Origin: Hyphomicrobiales bacterium
GTDB lineage: Bacteria; Pseudomonadota; Alphaproteobacteria; Rhizobiales; Ancalomicrobiaceae
Reading direction: 5' to 3'
Assembly (NCBI GenBank): GCA_021286855.1
Contig: JAJTBO010000002.1
Span: 310,001 to 374,000 of the forward strand
DNA length: 64,000 nt
The notes below the pieces were generated by a model. It did not search any database and was not told the origin of the DNA. It saw nothing but the letters and a program-made list of their open reading frames with translations. Made by a program: the position numbers and the translations under genes. This document shows positions 11,756-21,255 of the stretch, in pieces (within the stretch, counting starts at the first letter, position 1; every line of letters starts with the position of its first letter).

Positions 11756-12399
11756 GACGCGAGGCCGAGGCGCGAGAGACCGTGGTCGCGGCGATGCGCG
11801 AGCTCTCGGCGAGCGGGCTCAATCGCGGCGCCTCGGGCAATGTTTCGCTCCGCTTCGGCGAAGCGATGCTGATCTCGCCGTCGGCGACGCCGCCCTCCGA
11901 GCTGACGCCGGATCTGGTGGCGAAGATGGATCTGGCGCGTGACGACGGTGCCTTCGAAGGCCCGCGGCCGCCCTCGACCGAATGGCGTTTCCATCGCGAC
12001 ATCCTGAGGTCGCGTCCCGATGCGAACGCGGTGGTGCATACCCATTCGCCCTACGCCACCGTGCTGGCGATCCTCAGGCGCGAGATCCCAGCGGTCCACT
12101 ACATGATCGCCGGCTTCGGCGGATCGACGATCCGTTGCGCCGATTACGCCACCTTCGGCACGGCGGAGCTGTCGGCGCATGCGCTCGTCGCGCTCGAAGG
12201 TCGCAACGGCTGTCTTCTCGCCAATCACGGTTCGATCACGCTCGCCCCGACGATGGCGCGGGCGCTGTGGCTGGCGGTGGAATTGGAGACGCTGGCCTTT
12301 CAGTACCAACAGGCGCTGATGATCGGCGAACCGGTGATCCTGTCGGATGCGGCGATCGCGGAAGCTGCGGCGAAATTCGCGAACTACGGTCGGCGTTGA
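11752..12399 (+). CDS. Class II aldolase/adducin family protein
   Basis: Zinc-dependent aldolase-fold protein of about 215 residues, of the fuculose-phosphate aldolase / ribulose-phosphate epimerase / adducin group. It has the phosphate-loop region [15 protein letters not shown] near residues 20-34, the zinc ligands HTHSPYAT (about 97-104) and ANHGSIT with a further histidine near 160. The GTG start overlaps the ATPase stop by 4 bp, so it is probably translated from the same message as the importer. This suggests that it processes the imported compound or a product of it, but neither substrate nor reaction can be deduced. Sugar-phosphate aldolase is the family default only. Confidence 0.82.
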   Translation: MRREAEARETVVAAMRELSASGLNRGASGNVSLRFGEAMLISPSATPPSELTPDLVAKMDLARDDGAFEGPRPPSTEWRFHRDILRSRPDANAVVHTHSPYATVLAILRREIPAVHYMIAGFGGSTIRCADYATFGTAELSAHALVALEGRNGCLLANHGSITLAPTMARALWLAVELETLAFQYQQALMIGEPVILSDAAIAEAAAKFANYGRR

Positions 12400-12525
12400 A
12401 CCGCCCGCCCACCTTCGCGCACGAATGCGTGAGGCGCGAAACCTTTTCTCCGGTCGCGCGTTGCCGCACTATCTCCACGAGTTCGGTCCATCGAGGAACG
12501 ATCGATGGCGAGACGAGGGTACGAC

Positions 12526-13275
12526 ATGAGCGACGAGACGGTTCGACGCGACGCCGAGGCGGGCGGAACGGGCGCGATGCGGCGGTGGTCGCGGCGGGCC
12601 TTCGTGGCGGCGGCGCCCTTGGCGCTCGCCGGCTGCGCGGTCGGGGCGCGGGTCGATCGCTGGGACTATTCCGGCGACGCGCGCGGCGGACGGCTGACGC
12701 GGCGTTCGAACGGCGTCGGGATCGGCTTTCCGTCCGGCTACGCCGACATCTACGGCGAGATCGACGACGGACGCTTCGTGGTCGATCCGCTCGACTTCTC
12801 AGAGGTCGACGCGGACTATCTCCGGGCGATCGTGCCCTATCGCGGGCCGGAACGGCCGGGGACGATCGTCATCGACACGGCGGAGAAGTATCTCTATCTG
12901 GTCCGCGACGACGGCGAGGCGATCCGCTACGGCGTCGGCGTCGGGCGCGAGGGATTCGGCTGGACCGGACGGGCGACGATCAAGCGCAAGGCGGAATGGC
13001 CGACTTGGACGCCGCCGCGCGAGATGACGCTGCGCGACGAAGAAGCGGCGAAATGGGCCGGCGGCATGCCCGGCGGTCCGGACAATCCGCTCGGGGCGCG
13101 GGCGATGTATCTCTATCAGGGCGACCGCGACACGCTCTATCGCATCCACGGCAACAACGATCCGTCGAGCATCGGCCACGCCGTCTCCTCGGGCTGCATC
13201 CGGCTGCTCAATCACGACGTCATCGATCTCTATCGGCGCACGCCGGTCGGCACGACCGTGGTGGTGCTCGGCTGA
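12526..13275 (+). CDS. L,D-transpeptidase (YkuD domain), predicted Tat-exported lipoprotein
   Basis: Cell-wall enzyme that forms 3-3 peptidoglycan cross-links or attaches proteins to peptidoglycan. The 249-residue protein begins with a twin-arginine-like signal (RRWSRRAFVAAAP) ending in a lipobox LAGC (Cys37), so a periplasmic lipoprotein is predicted. The YkuD domain runs from about residue 110 (TIVIDTAEKYLYLV) to the end. The catalytic set is His208 in RIHGNN and Cys224 in SSGCIRLLNHD. The start is ATG 12526, behind a CGAGGG site; ATG 12505 upstream is an alternative adding seven residues. The enzyme is in the ErfK/YbiS/YnhG group. Confidence 0.9.
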   Translation: MSDETVRRDAEAGGTGAMRRWSRRAFVAAAPLALAGCAVGARVDRWDYSGDARGGRLTRRSNGVGIGFPSGYADIYGEIDDGRFVVDPLDFSEVDADYLRAIVPYRGPERPGTIVIDTAEKYLYLVRDDGEAIRYGVGVGREGFGWTGRATIKRKAEWPTWTPPREMTLRDEEAAKWAGGMPGGPDNPLGARAMYLYQGDRDTLYRIHGNNDPSSIGHAVSSGCIRLLNHDVIDLYRRTPVGTTVVVLG

Positions 13276-13348
13276 GGGCCGTCGGCGGGCCGGAAAAGAG
13301 GCCGCGGGCGGGCGCGCCATCTCCTCGCCCACCCGCCGTCGTCTCGTC

Positions 13349-14152
13349 TCAGCGCTCAGTGGGTTCGACGAGACGGCGATGGAGATGCCAAGTCGCGTGG
13401 CCGAGCACCGGCAGCACGACGAAGAGGCCGAGGAAGGCCGGCACGATCGCCAGGAAGAGCAGGCCGGCGACGATCAGGCCCCAGGCGATCATGGTGCGCG
13501 GATTGGTCGTGACCGCCTTGACCGAGGCGATCATCGCCGTGACGAAGTCGATATCTCGTTCGAGCAGCAGCGGGAACGAGACGACGGTCAACGAATAGGT
13601 GATCATCGCGAAGATCAGGCCGTCGGCGTGGACGAGCGCGACGAAGAGCCAGCCTTCCGACGTCGAGGTCACGACGTGCAGGAACTCGGCGAAAGTGGTG
13701 AAGTTCTTGAAGCCGAGGGTGAGGATGAGCAGGACGCGGACCTGATACATCCACATCAGGAAGACGAACAGCGTGACGAAGGCCATCCAGCCGAGCTCGC
13801 GCGAGCTCTGGCGTCCGACCACGGTCAGGATCGAGCGGACGTCGAGCGGTTCGCCGGTCTCGCGACGGCGGCTCACTTCGTAACAGCCGACCGCGACGAA
13901 GGGGCCGAGCAGGGCGAAACCGGTGGCCAGCGGATAGGTCAGATAGCCGGCGCCGGCCCCCATGGTCAGCCACAGCAGGAACCAGCCGCCGACGGCGTAG
14001 ACGCCGCCGAAGAACAGACCCCAGAGCGGCGCGGCGCGGAAGTCGTCGATGCCTTGCCGAAGGGCGGAGAGGACGTCGTCGCGGCCGATCGAGCGGATGC
14101 GCGGGGCGGTGGAGACCGCCGCGGGAAGGTCCGATTGCGGAACGTCCGACAT
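13349..14152 (-). CDS. DUF2189 domain-containing integral membrane protein
   Basis: Inner-membrane protein of 267 residues with about six hydrophobic segments: around 45-65, 70-95, 125-150, 165-190 (weaker), 200-225 and 230-258. The opening pattern, IGRDDVLSALRQGIDDFRA followed by a GGVYAVGGW-type helix, is that of the DUF2189 family, which is widespread in alphaproteobacteria and has no established function. ATG 14152 was chosen because AGGAG lies eight bases before it; the GTG at 14161 would place that site directly against the start. It is read on the minus strand and stands 102 bp from the end of the transglutaminase cluster, without an obvious functional link. Confidence 0.8.
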   Translation of the reverse strand: MSDVPQSDLPAAVSTAPRIRSIGRDDVLSALRQGIDDFRAAPLWGLFFGGVYAVGGWFLLWLTMGAGAGYLTYPLATGFALLGPFVAVGCYEVSRRRETGEPLDVRSILTVVGRQSSRELGWMAFVTLFVFLMWMYQVRVLLILTLGFKNFTTFAEFLHVVTSTSEGWLFVALVHADGLIFAMITYSLTVVSFPLLLERDIDFVTAMIASVKAVTTNPRTMIAWGLIVAGLLFLAIVPAFLGLFVVLPVLGHATWHLHRRLVEPTER

Positions 14153-14253
14153 CGCCGTCACTCCTCTCGATCGATCGAATGGGCGATCATATCGATTAGA
14201 TTATCGCGGCGAGCGAGAATTTCCAGGAAAATTACGTATCCGGACGCGAGCGG

Positions 14254-15216
14254 TCAGACCGGCGGCAGGACGGGGTCGCGGGGTTCCGGCGGCGTCGGAG
14301 CCGCGGGCGTCGGGGCGGTCTGGGTCGGGATGGCCGGCGGCGACGCCTCGACGACGTCGACCGAGACGGAGAGCCCCTGCGCGCCGCTCGAGGAGAGGAT
14401 GCCGATCACCGGCGCGGCGTCGGCGTAGTCGCGGCCGGTCGCGACGACGATGTGGTCCTCGGAGGCGAGGATGGCGTTGGTCGGGTCGAAACCGATCCAG
14501 CCGAGCGTCGGGCCGCACCATGCCTCGATCCAGGCATGCATGGCGTCGGCGCCCTCGAGGCGGGGCTTGCCGGGCGGCGGCAGGGTGCGCAGGTAGCCGC
14601 CGACATAGGCCGCCGGCAGTCCGAGGCCGCGCAGGCCGGCGATCATCAGATGGGCGAAGTCCTGGCAGACGCCGCGGCGTTCCTCGAAGACGCGCGCCAG
14701 CGGCGTGGCGACGTCGGTGACGCCGGGCGTGTAGTCGAAGTCGGCGTGGATGCGGCGGGTCAGCGCCAGGAGCGCCTCGAGGATCGGTCGGCGCGGGGTG
14801 AAACACTCGCCGGTCCAGCGCGTCACCGCCGGGGTCAGGAGGACGTGGCGGGAGGGGAAGACGAACTGCACGGGATCGTCGGGGGCGAGCCGGGTCGCGC
14901 CGGCGGCGCGGGCGGCGACCTCCTCCCAGGGCGGCGATCGTTTCGGATCGAGATCGGGCAGCGGCTCGACGGTGACGGAGGCGGTCGAGCGCAGGGTCAG
15001 CCGCGAATGCGGGGCGCGAAAGGCGATGCGGGTGACGTGATTGCCGAAGAAGTCGGTTTCGTCGACCGCATGCTCGGGCAGAGGGTCGATGACCAGCGCC
15101 GAAGCGTGGACCTTCTGGCGCCGCCGTCCGATCGGGGTCAGGCGCAGACGGCAATCGGCGACCGGGGTGGACGCGCCCCAGTCGTAGACGGTGACGTGGG
15201 TGAGATCGAAGCGCAC
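14254..15216 (-). CDS. Transglutaminase-fold cysteine peptidase-like protein
   Basis: Transglutaminase-superfamily protein of 320 residues. An N-terminal beta domain (about 1-125) precedes the papain-like core with an intact triad: Cys184 in RGVCQDFAH, His227 in DAMHAWIE and Asp244 in GFDPTNA. In bacteria this group is thought to cleave or transfer peptides rather than cross-link proteins. The last 30 or so residues are a proline/threonine-rich tail that relatives of this type usually lack. It is the third gene of a minus-strand set after the amidoligase-transglutaminase (17773) and the ATP-grasp/alpha-E protein (15220), 3 bp from the latter, so it very likely acts with them. No signal peptide is seen, so a cytoplasmic location is likely. 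Confidence 0.88.
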   Translation of the reverse strand: MRFDLTHVTVYDWGASTPVADCRLRLTPIGRRRQKVHASALVIDPLPEHAVDETDFFGNHVTRIAFRAPHSRLTLRSTASVTVEPLPDLDPKRSPPWEEVAARAAGATRLAPDDPVQFVFPSRHVLLTPAVTRWTGECFTPRRPILEALLALTRRIHADFDYTPGVTDVATPLARVFEERRGVCQDFAHLMIAGLRGLGLPAAYVGGYLRTLPPPGKPRLEGADAMHAWIEAWCGPTLGWIGFDPTNAILASEDHIVVATGRDYADAAPVIGILSSSGAQGLSVSVDVVEASPPAIPTQTAPTPAAPTPPEPRDPVLPPV

Positions 15217-15219
15217 TGC

Positions 15220-17763
15220 TCACCTCCCCGCGTCGTCGGTCGGCAGAGGCGAGCCGGAGGCGAAATAGCGCACGGTGACGGCGTCGGAGATCGCGCGCAG
15301 CTCGGCTTCGACGGCGCGCAGCCGCTCGGCGTCGAAGAGGGCGGCGTCGTCGGTCTCGAGGCCGGTGGCGAGGCGACGGGCGAGGCGTTCGGCCGGTTCG
15401 ATCAGGTCGCCCTCGCGGCGGGCGGCGATGGTGGCGAGATGTTCGACGACGCGGGCCACCTGGAAGGCGAGGGCGCGCGGGTTGGCCTCGTCGAGCAGGA
15501 CGAGGTCGAGCACCGGCCGGCGCGCCGAACCGGAGAGATAGCGGGTGCGATAGGTGACACGGCCGTCGGCGAGATCGAGCAGCATGTCGAGCGCGTCGGC
15601 GTCGGCGTCGGCTTCGGTGAAGGCGCGGGCCGAACGGGTGAGGCCGATGGCGCGCTCGATGCGCCGGCCGAGGTCGAAGAAGTGCCAGCCGTCGCGGCGG
15701 TTCATCGTCTCCTGGGCGAGGCCGACGACGGCGGCGATGGCGCGCAGCGCCGATTCGATCTCGTCGAAGACGGGGAGCGGTCGGGCGCCGTCCTCACGGG
15801 CGCGGGCGAGGCGATCGCGCAGTTCGGCGAGGGTGCGCCAGGCGTCTGGCGAGAGGCGGTCGCGCACCACCGAGCCGGTGCGATGGGCTTCGGCGACGAG
15901 GCGCGCGGCGCTGCCGGCCGTGGGTCCCCAGGCGGCGGCTTCGGCGAGGCCGAGGGCGTCGACGGCCTCCTCGTCGACCGCGCCGCCCTGACGGAGCATG
16001 CCGGCGATGCGGCGGGTGAGGTCGCGCGAGGTCTCGAGGACGCCGTCGTCGCCGTGGCCGTCGAGGCCGCGCAGCAGGCGCAGGGTGGTCTCGGCGCGCT
16101 CCAGGTAGCGGCCGAACCAGAACAGGTTGTCGGCGGCGCGGGCCGGCAGGATGCCGTTGTCGCGACGGATCTCGGCCTTGTCGGGCTCGGGGAGGAGGCG
16201 GGTCTCGGCGCGTGCGGCGGCGGAGGCGGCGCCCAGCACCCAGACGTCGCCGGAGCGGCCGCCGCGCTGCATCGACAACAGGCGGACGTCCTCGCGCTCT
16301 GCGAAGCGGGCGAGGCCGCCGGGCATGACGCGCCATCCGTCGGGCGTGCGGGCGACGAAGACGCGGATGGCGAAGGGGCGCGGCGTCAGCCGACCCTTCT
16401 CCCAGACCGGCGCGGTCGACAGGCGCAAGGGCTCTCGACCGACGAAGTCGACGCCGCGGCGGGCGAGTTTGCCGGCGTAGCGCTCACGTTCGGCGCGGGT
16501 CAGGCGGGCGCCGAGCACGCCGGCGCTGTCGAGAATGCCGGGCAGGGTGCGGCCGAAGGCAGGCGCCAGCGTCAGCCGATCGAGGTCGCGCAGCACCGTC
16601 TCGCGGGCGGCCGGTTCGCCGCACCACCAGGTGGCGACGTTGGGCAGGGCGAGGTCCTCGCCGAGCAGCCGTCGGCAGAGGTTGGGCAGGAAGCCGGTCA
16701 GGCCGGGGGCTTCGACGAGGCCGGAGCCGAGCGCGTTGGCGACCGCGACCCGGCCGGCGCGCACCGCCTCGACGAGGCCGGGCACGCCGAGGCGCGAATT
16801 GGGATTGAGCTCCAGCGGGTCTGCGAAGTCGGCGTCGATGCGGCGGACCAGCACGTCGATGCGCTCGAGGCCGGCGACGGTGCGCACCGCGACGCCGGTC
16901 TCGGAGGCGACGAGATCGCCGCCCTCGACCAGTTGGAAGCCGAGACATCGGGCGAGGAAGGCGTGTTCGAAATAGGTCTCGTTGCCGGAGCCGGGCGTCA
17001 GCAGAGCGATGCGCGGCTCGGGAGCGGCGCCGGCGGCATGGGCGAGACCGGCGCGCAACGACTGGAAGAAGGGACCGAGACGCTCGACGCCGAGATCCTC
17101 GAAGGCCTCGGGCAGGGCGCGGGAGAGCGCGACGCGGTTCTCGATGGCGTAACCGGCGCCGGACGGCGCCTGGGTGCGGTCGGCGAGCACCCACCAGCGG
17201 CCGTCGGGCGCGCGGGTGACGTCGGCGGCGTAGAGATGAAGGAAGTGGCCGTCGGCGGGGGCGACGCCGGAGAGCGGGCGCAGATATTCCGGATTGCCGG
17301 CGACCAACGCCGCGGGCAGCGCGCCGGAGGCGACCAGATCGGCGCGGCCCATCAGGTCGGCGAGGAGGGCCTCGAACAGGCGGGCGCGCTGTTCGACGCC
17401 TTCGGCCAGGACCTGCCAATCGAGTTCGTCGATGACGATCGGCAGATGGGCGATCGGCCAGGGTCGGTCGAAGTCGCGGCCGTCCTCATAGACGCGGTAG
17501 ACGACGCCGGATTCGCTCAGGTAGCGGTCCGCGCCGGCGAAACGGCGGGCGACCTCGGGCCGGCCGAGAGCGGCGAGACGGGCGAGGAGCGGCAGCCAAT
17601 GGGCGCGCGGCCGGCCTTCGGCGTCGACGAGCTCGTCGTGGACGCCAGGGACCGGACGATAGCCGGCGACCAGATCCGACAGGGCCGGATCGACCGCGTC
17701 GGACCATCGCATCGAGAATTCCAGCTGCGTCGAACCCACGAAGTCCCCCGACCCGTTTCGCAC
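15220..17763 (-). CDS. Circularly permuted ATP-grasp / alpha-E domain protein
   Basis: Fusion of 847 residues. The first half (about 60-490) is the circularly permuted ATP-grasp region formerly called DUF404/DUF407, with YLRPLSGV, VLADRTQAPSGAGYAIENR and TPGSGNETYFEHAFLAR. From about 540 (ADNLFWFGRYLERAE) to the end is the all-helical alpha-E domain (DUF403). ATP-grasp enzymes join a carboxylate to an amine using ATP, so a peptide ligase role is the published prediction for this combination; no substrate is known. The GTG start lies 9 bp after the upstream gene, behind GAGG; an ATG at 17712 would give a protein shorter by 17 residues. It is coupled on both sides to transglutaminase-type genes. 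Confidence 0.88.
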   Translation of the reverse strand: MRNGSGDFVGSTQLEFSMRWSDAVDPALSDLVAGYRPVPGVHDELVDAEGRPRAHWLPLLARLAALGRPEVARRFAGADRYLSESGVVYRVYEDGRDFDRPWPIAHLPIVIDELDWQVLAEGVEQRARLFEALLADLMGRADLVASGALPAALVAGNPEYLRPLSGVAPADGHFLHLYAADVTRAPDGRWWVLADRTQAPSGAGYAIENRVALSRALPEAFEDLGVERLGPFFQSLRAGLAHAAGAAPEPRIALLTPGSGNETYFEHAFLARCLGFQLVEGGDLVASETGVAVRTVAGLERIDVLVRRIDADFADPLELNPNSRLGVPGLVEAVRAGRVAVANALGSGLVEAPGLTGFLPNLCRRLLGEDLALPNVATWWCGEPAARETVLRDLDRLTLAPAFGRTLPGILDSAGVLGARLTRAERERYAGKLARRGVDFVGREPLRLSTAPVWEKGRLTPRPFAIRVFVARTPDGWRVMPGGLARFAEREDVRLLSMQRGGRSGDVWVLGAASAAARAETRLLPEPDKAEIRRDNGILPARAADNLFWFGRYLERAETTLRLLRGLDGHGDDGVLETSRDLTRRIAGMLRQGGAVDEEAVDALGLAEAAAWGPTAGSAARLVAEAHRTGSVVRDRLSPDAWRTLAELRDRLARAREDGARPLPVFDEIESALRAIAAVVGLAQETMNRRDGWHFFDLGRRIERAIGLTRSARAFTEADADADALDMLLDLADGRVTYRTRYLSGSARRPVLDLVLLDEANPRALAFQVARVVEHLATIAARREGDLIEPAERLARRLATGLETDDAALFDAERLRAVEAELRAISDAVTVRYFASGSPLPTDDAGR

Positions 17764-17772
17764 CGCCTCGCG

Positions 17773-20700
17773 TCAGCTCCGAGAGGGGGGCCGACGCAGG
17801 TCGAGTGTCAAGGGGTATTCGCCCGTTCGTTCAGGAACGGGGATGGCGACGAAGCCCGGCGTATGGCCGTGATCGACGAAGCGGGCGAGGCGACGGGCCT
17901 CGGCCTCGTAGGAATTGACCGGGAAGGTGTCGTAGTTGCGCCCGCCGGGATGGGCGACGTGGTAGACGCAGCCGCCGATCGAACGGCCGGTCCACTTGTC
18001 GAGAATGTCGAAGGTGATCGGCGCCTGCGGCGGTATGGTCGGGTGGAAGCCGGAGGCCGGCTGCCAGGCCTTGAAGCGGACGCCGGCGACGAATTCGCCG
18101 CTGACGCCGGTCGAGCCGAGCGGCACCGGACGGCCGTTGGCGGTGACGACGTGGCGCTTCGGGTCGAAGCCTTCGACGCGGACCTGCAGGCGTTCGACGG
18201 AGGAATCCACGAAGCGGACGGTGCCGCCGACCGCGCCCTCCTCGCCGGTGACGTGCCAGGGCTCCAGCGCCTGCCGGATCTCCAGTTTGACGCCGCCGTG
18301 CTCGACCGTGCCATAATAGGGGAAGCGGAATTCGAACTGCGCCTTGAACCAGAGCGGGTCGAAGGCGTAGCCGGCGCGGTTCAGGTCGTCGAGGACGCCG
18401 AGGAAGTCCTCCCAGACGAAATGCGGCAACATGTAGCGGTCGTGCAGCGCGGTGCCGAAGCGGGAGAACTCGCCCGACTGCGGTTCGCGCCAGACCCAGG
18501 CGACGATCGCCCGCAGGAGGAGCTGCTGGGCGAGCGACATGCGCGCGTCCGGCGGCATCTCGAAGGAACGGAATTCGACGAGGCCGAGCCGGCCGGTCGG
18601 TCCATCCGGAGAATAGAGCTTGTCGATGCAGATCTCGGTGCGGTGAGTGTTGCCGGAGACGTCGACGAGCAGGTTGCGGAACAGTCGGTCGACCAGCCAG
18701 GCCGGCGGCGGCCAACCCTCGCCGGGGTTCGGCACGCTCGCCATGGCGATCTCGAGTTCATAGAGCGTGTCGTGCCGGGCCTCGTCGATGCGCGGGGCCT
18801 GCGAGGTCGGGCCGATGAACAGGCCGGAGAACATGTAGCTGAGCGAGGGGTGGCGCTGCCAATAGAGCACGAGGCTCTTCAGCAGGTCCGGGCGGCGCAG
18901 GAACGGGCTGTCGCCGGGCCAGCGCGAGCCGATGACGACGTGGTTGCCGCCGCCGGTGCCGGTGTGGCGGCCGTCGACCATGAACTTCTCGGTGCCGAGC
19001 CGCGACCAGCGGGCCTCTTCATAGAGTTTGGTGGTGATCTCGACGCATTCGTCCCAGGAGCCGGCCGGTTGGACGTTGACCTCGATGACGCCCGGGTCGG
19101 GGGTGACCTTGATCACCTCGAGACGCGGATCCCACGGCGGCGGATAGCCTTCGATGTGGACCGGCAGGTCGTACGCCTCGGCCGTCGCCTCGACGGCGGC
19201 GAGAAGCTCCAGATAGTCGTCGAGGGTCGAGACCGGCGGCATGAAGACGTGCAGGATGCCGTCGCGCGGTTCGACCGACAGGGCGGTGCGGACCTGATCG
19301 GCGCCGATCTCCTCGACGAAGCGTTGCGTGATCCGCTGCGCCGGGCCGGTGCGCCGGTAGACCTGGGCGAGTTCGTCCGGATCGGGCAGGTCGGGGCGCT
19401 CGACGAAGGGGTCGAGCTCCATGATGTAGGGATAGGACGACGGCGGGATCCACGGCAGCGTGGCCATCGGCAGGCGATAGCCGACGGGGCTGTCGCCGGG
19501 GATCAGGAACAGGCGCTCGCGTCGCAGCCGCCACTTCTCCGAATACCAGCCCTGGCCGGCGCGGCTCTGCCAACGCTGGACGGGAAGGACGTGGCCGGTC
19601 GGTCGGGTCAGGCCGTGATCGAAGACGCGGGCGATGCGATGGCGATCCTCGGCGTTCTCGAGCTTCGAATTGGAGGGATCGAGGTTGACCGGCAGATTGG
19701 CCTCCTGGACCAGCCAGTGGGCCGGGTCCTCGAAGGCGGGGATGACGTAATCGCCGCCGATGTCGAGGCGTTCGGCGACGCCGTCGGCGAGGATCTTCGA
19801 CTGTTCGAAGGTGGCGTCGCGGCGGCCGGTCTCGCGGGCGACGAGATCGGGATTGCGCCAGATCGGCCGACCGTCCTTGCGCCAATAGAGGGCGAAGGCC
19901 CAGCGCGGCAGGCTCTCGCCCGGATACCACTTGCCCTGGCCGTAGTGCAGGAAGCCGCCGGGGGCGAAACGCTCGCGCAGGCGGCGGATCAGGTCGTCGG
20001 CGAGGCCGCGCTTCATCGGCCCGACGGCGGCGGTGTTCCATTCGGCCGACTGATAGTCGTCGATCGAGACGAAGGTCGGCTCGCCGCCCATGGTCAGGCG
20101 GACGTCGTTGCGGACGAGGTCCTCGTCGACCTTGCGGCCGAGCGCGTCGAGGGCGCTCCAGGCCTCGTCGGAGAAGGGCGCGGTGACGCGCGGCTTCTCG
20201 GCGATGCGGTCGACGTGCATCTCGAATTCGAACTCGACCTCGGCCGGGTCGACGAGGCCGGTGATCGGCGCGGCGGAGCGGTAGTGCGGCGTGCCGCAGA
20301 GCGGCAGGTGGCCCTCGCCGGCGAAGAGGCCGGAGGTCGGGTCGAGACCGATCCAGCCGGCGCCGGGCAGATAGACCTCGGCCCAGGCGTGCAGGTCGGT
20401 GAAGTCGTGGTCGGTGCCGGTCGGGCCGTCGAGCGACTTCACGTCCGGCTTCAACTGGATCAGGTAGCCGGAGACGAAGCGGGCGGCCAGCCCCATGCGG
20501 CGGGCGAGCTGGACCAGCAGCCACGCGGTGTCGCGGCAGGAGCCGGAAGCGAGCTCCAACGTCTCGTCGGGCTCCTGGACGCCCGGCTCCATGCGGATGA
20601 CGTAGCGGATGTCCTGGGAGAGCTTCAGATTGAGTTCGACCAGATAGTCGACGGTGCGGACGTCGGACTTGCGGACCTTCTGGAGATAGGCCTCGAACCT

Positions 20701-21075
20701 CTCACCGGTCTTCTCGGGCACGAGATAGGGCTTCAGCTCCTCCGCCAGCTCGGGGCGATAGGCGAAGGGGAAGGTCTCGGCATATTCCTCGAGGAAGAAG
20801 TCGAACGGGTTGAACACCGCCATCTCGGTGAGGAGATCGACCTCGATGCGGAACTCGCGGGTCTTCTCGGGGAAGACGAAGCGGGCGAGCCAGTTGCCGT
20901 GCGGATCCTGCTGCCAGTTGACGAAGTGGGTCTCGGGCGTGACCCGCAGGGAGTAGCTCGTGACCTTGGTCTTGCAGTGCGGCGCGGGTCTCAACCGGAT
21001 GATCTGGGGTCCGAGCTGGACCGGGCGATCGTAGGCATAGGCGGTGAGGTGATGCAGGGCGACTTGAATGGCCAA
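17773..21075 (-). CDS. Transglutaminase plus putative amidoligase (DUF2126) fusion protein
   Basis: Very large fusion, about 1100 residues. Residues 1-110 are the transglutaminase N-terminal beta domain ([17 protein letters not shown]), and the core follows with Cys180 (SGSCRDTAW), His229 (DLHAWAE) and Asp245 (GLDPTSG). From about 310 ([15 protein letters not shown]) to the end is DUF2126, which comparative genomics has linked to glutamine-synthetase-like amidoligases; [15 protein letters not shown] and [17 protein letters not shown] look like its nucleotide and metal region. The start is inferred as TTG 21075 because relatives begin at this point; an ATG at 21147 would add 24 residues of poor similarity. 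It is first of three coupled minus-strand genes. No function is proven. Confidence 0.87.
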   Translation of the reverse strand: MAIQVALHHLTAYAYDRPVQLGPQIIRLRPAPHCKTKVTSYSLRVTPETHFVNWQQDPHGNWLARFVFPEKTREFRIEVDLLTEMAVFNPFDFFLEEYAETFPFAYRPELAEELKPYLVPEKTGERFEAYLQKVRKSDVRTVDYLVELNLKLSQDIRYVIRMEPGVQEPDETLELASGSCRDTAWLLVQLARRMGLAARFVSGYLIQLKPDVKSLDGPTGTDHDFTDLHAWAEVYLPGAGWIGLDPTSGLFAGEGHLPLCGTPHYRSAAPITGLVDPAEVEFEFEMHVDRIAEKPRVTAPFSDEAWSALDALGRKVDEDLVRNDVRLTMGGEPTFVSIDDYQSAEWNTAAVGPMKRGLADDLIRRLRERFAPGGFLHYGQGKWYPGESLPRWAFALYWRKDGRPIWRNPDLVARETGRRDATFEQSKILADGVAERLDIGGDYVIPAFEDPAHWLVQEANLPVNLDPSNSKLENAEDRHRIARVFDHGLTRPTGHVLPVQRWQSRAGQGWYSEKWRLRRERLFLIPGDSPVGYRLPMATLPWIPPSSYPYIMELDPFVERPDLPDPDELAQVYRRTGPAQRITQRFVEEIGADQVRTALSVEPRDGILHVFMPPVSTLDDYLELLAAVEATAEAYDLPVHIEGYPPPWDPRLEVIKVTPDPGVIEVNVQPAGSWDECVEITTKLYEEARWSRLGTEKFMVDGRHTGTGGGNHVVIGSRWPGDSPFLRRPDLLKSLVLYWQRHPSLSYMFSGLFIGPTSQAPRIDEARHDTLYELEIAMASVPNPGEGWPPPAWLVDRLFRNLLVDVSGNTHRTEICIDKLYSPDGPTGRLGLVEFRSFEMPPDARMSLAQQLLLRAIVAWVWREPQSGEFSRFGTALHDRYMLPHFVWEDFLGVLDDLNRAGYAFDPLWFKAQFEFRFPYYGTVEHGGVKLEIRQALEPWHVTGEEGAVGGTVRFVDSSVERLQVRVEGFDPKRHVVTANGRPVPLGSTGVSGEFVAGVRFKAWQPASGFHPTIPPQAPITFDILDKWTGRSIGGCVYHVAHPGGRNYDTFPVNSYEAEARRLARFVDHGHTPGFVAIPVPERTGEYPLTLDLRRPPSRS

Positions 21076-21197
21076 GGCGGGGCTCTTTCGGCAGGAGGGT
21101 CCGGGGCGACCAATTTCGAAGCCTAATCCTCGAGCAGGCAGGCGCAAGGGGTGAATACGGGCAAGCGATGCCCGCTTCTCGAGCAGTTCGAACGAGA

Positions 21198-21229
21198 CGA
21201 CGCCCCGGAAGCGGGCTTCCGGGGCGTCG
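21198..21229 (-). terminator. Stem-loop after leuB
   Basis: A perfect 14-bp inverted repeat with a 4-base loop (21198-21211 and 21216-21229) lies 27 bp past the leuB stop. On the minus strand it is followed by TCTCGTTCG, a weak U-rich stretch. It probably ends the leuB transcript and separates it from the transglutaminase cluster. Confidence 0.7.
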
Positions 21230-21255
21230 CGGTCAGGTTCGACGAAAGGCGCGCG

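Noticed and set aside
13276-13348. Possible terminator between the convergent L,D-transpeptidase and DUF2189 genes
   Set aside because: The 73-bp gap is GC-rich but I find no stem longer than a few base pairs followed by a T-run on either strand.
14452-21126. A 2224-codon open frame on the plus strand opposite the transglutaminase cluster
   Set aside because: It is antisense to three genes with clear family motifs. In this very GC-rich DNA stop codons are rare in the complementary frame, so long antisense frames are expected.
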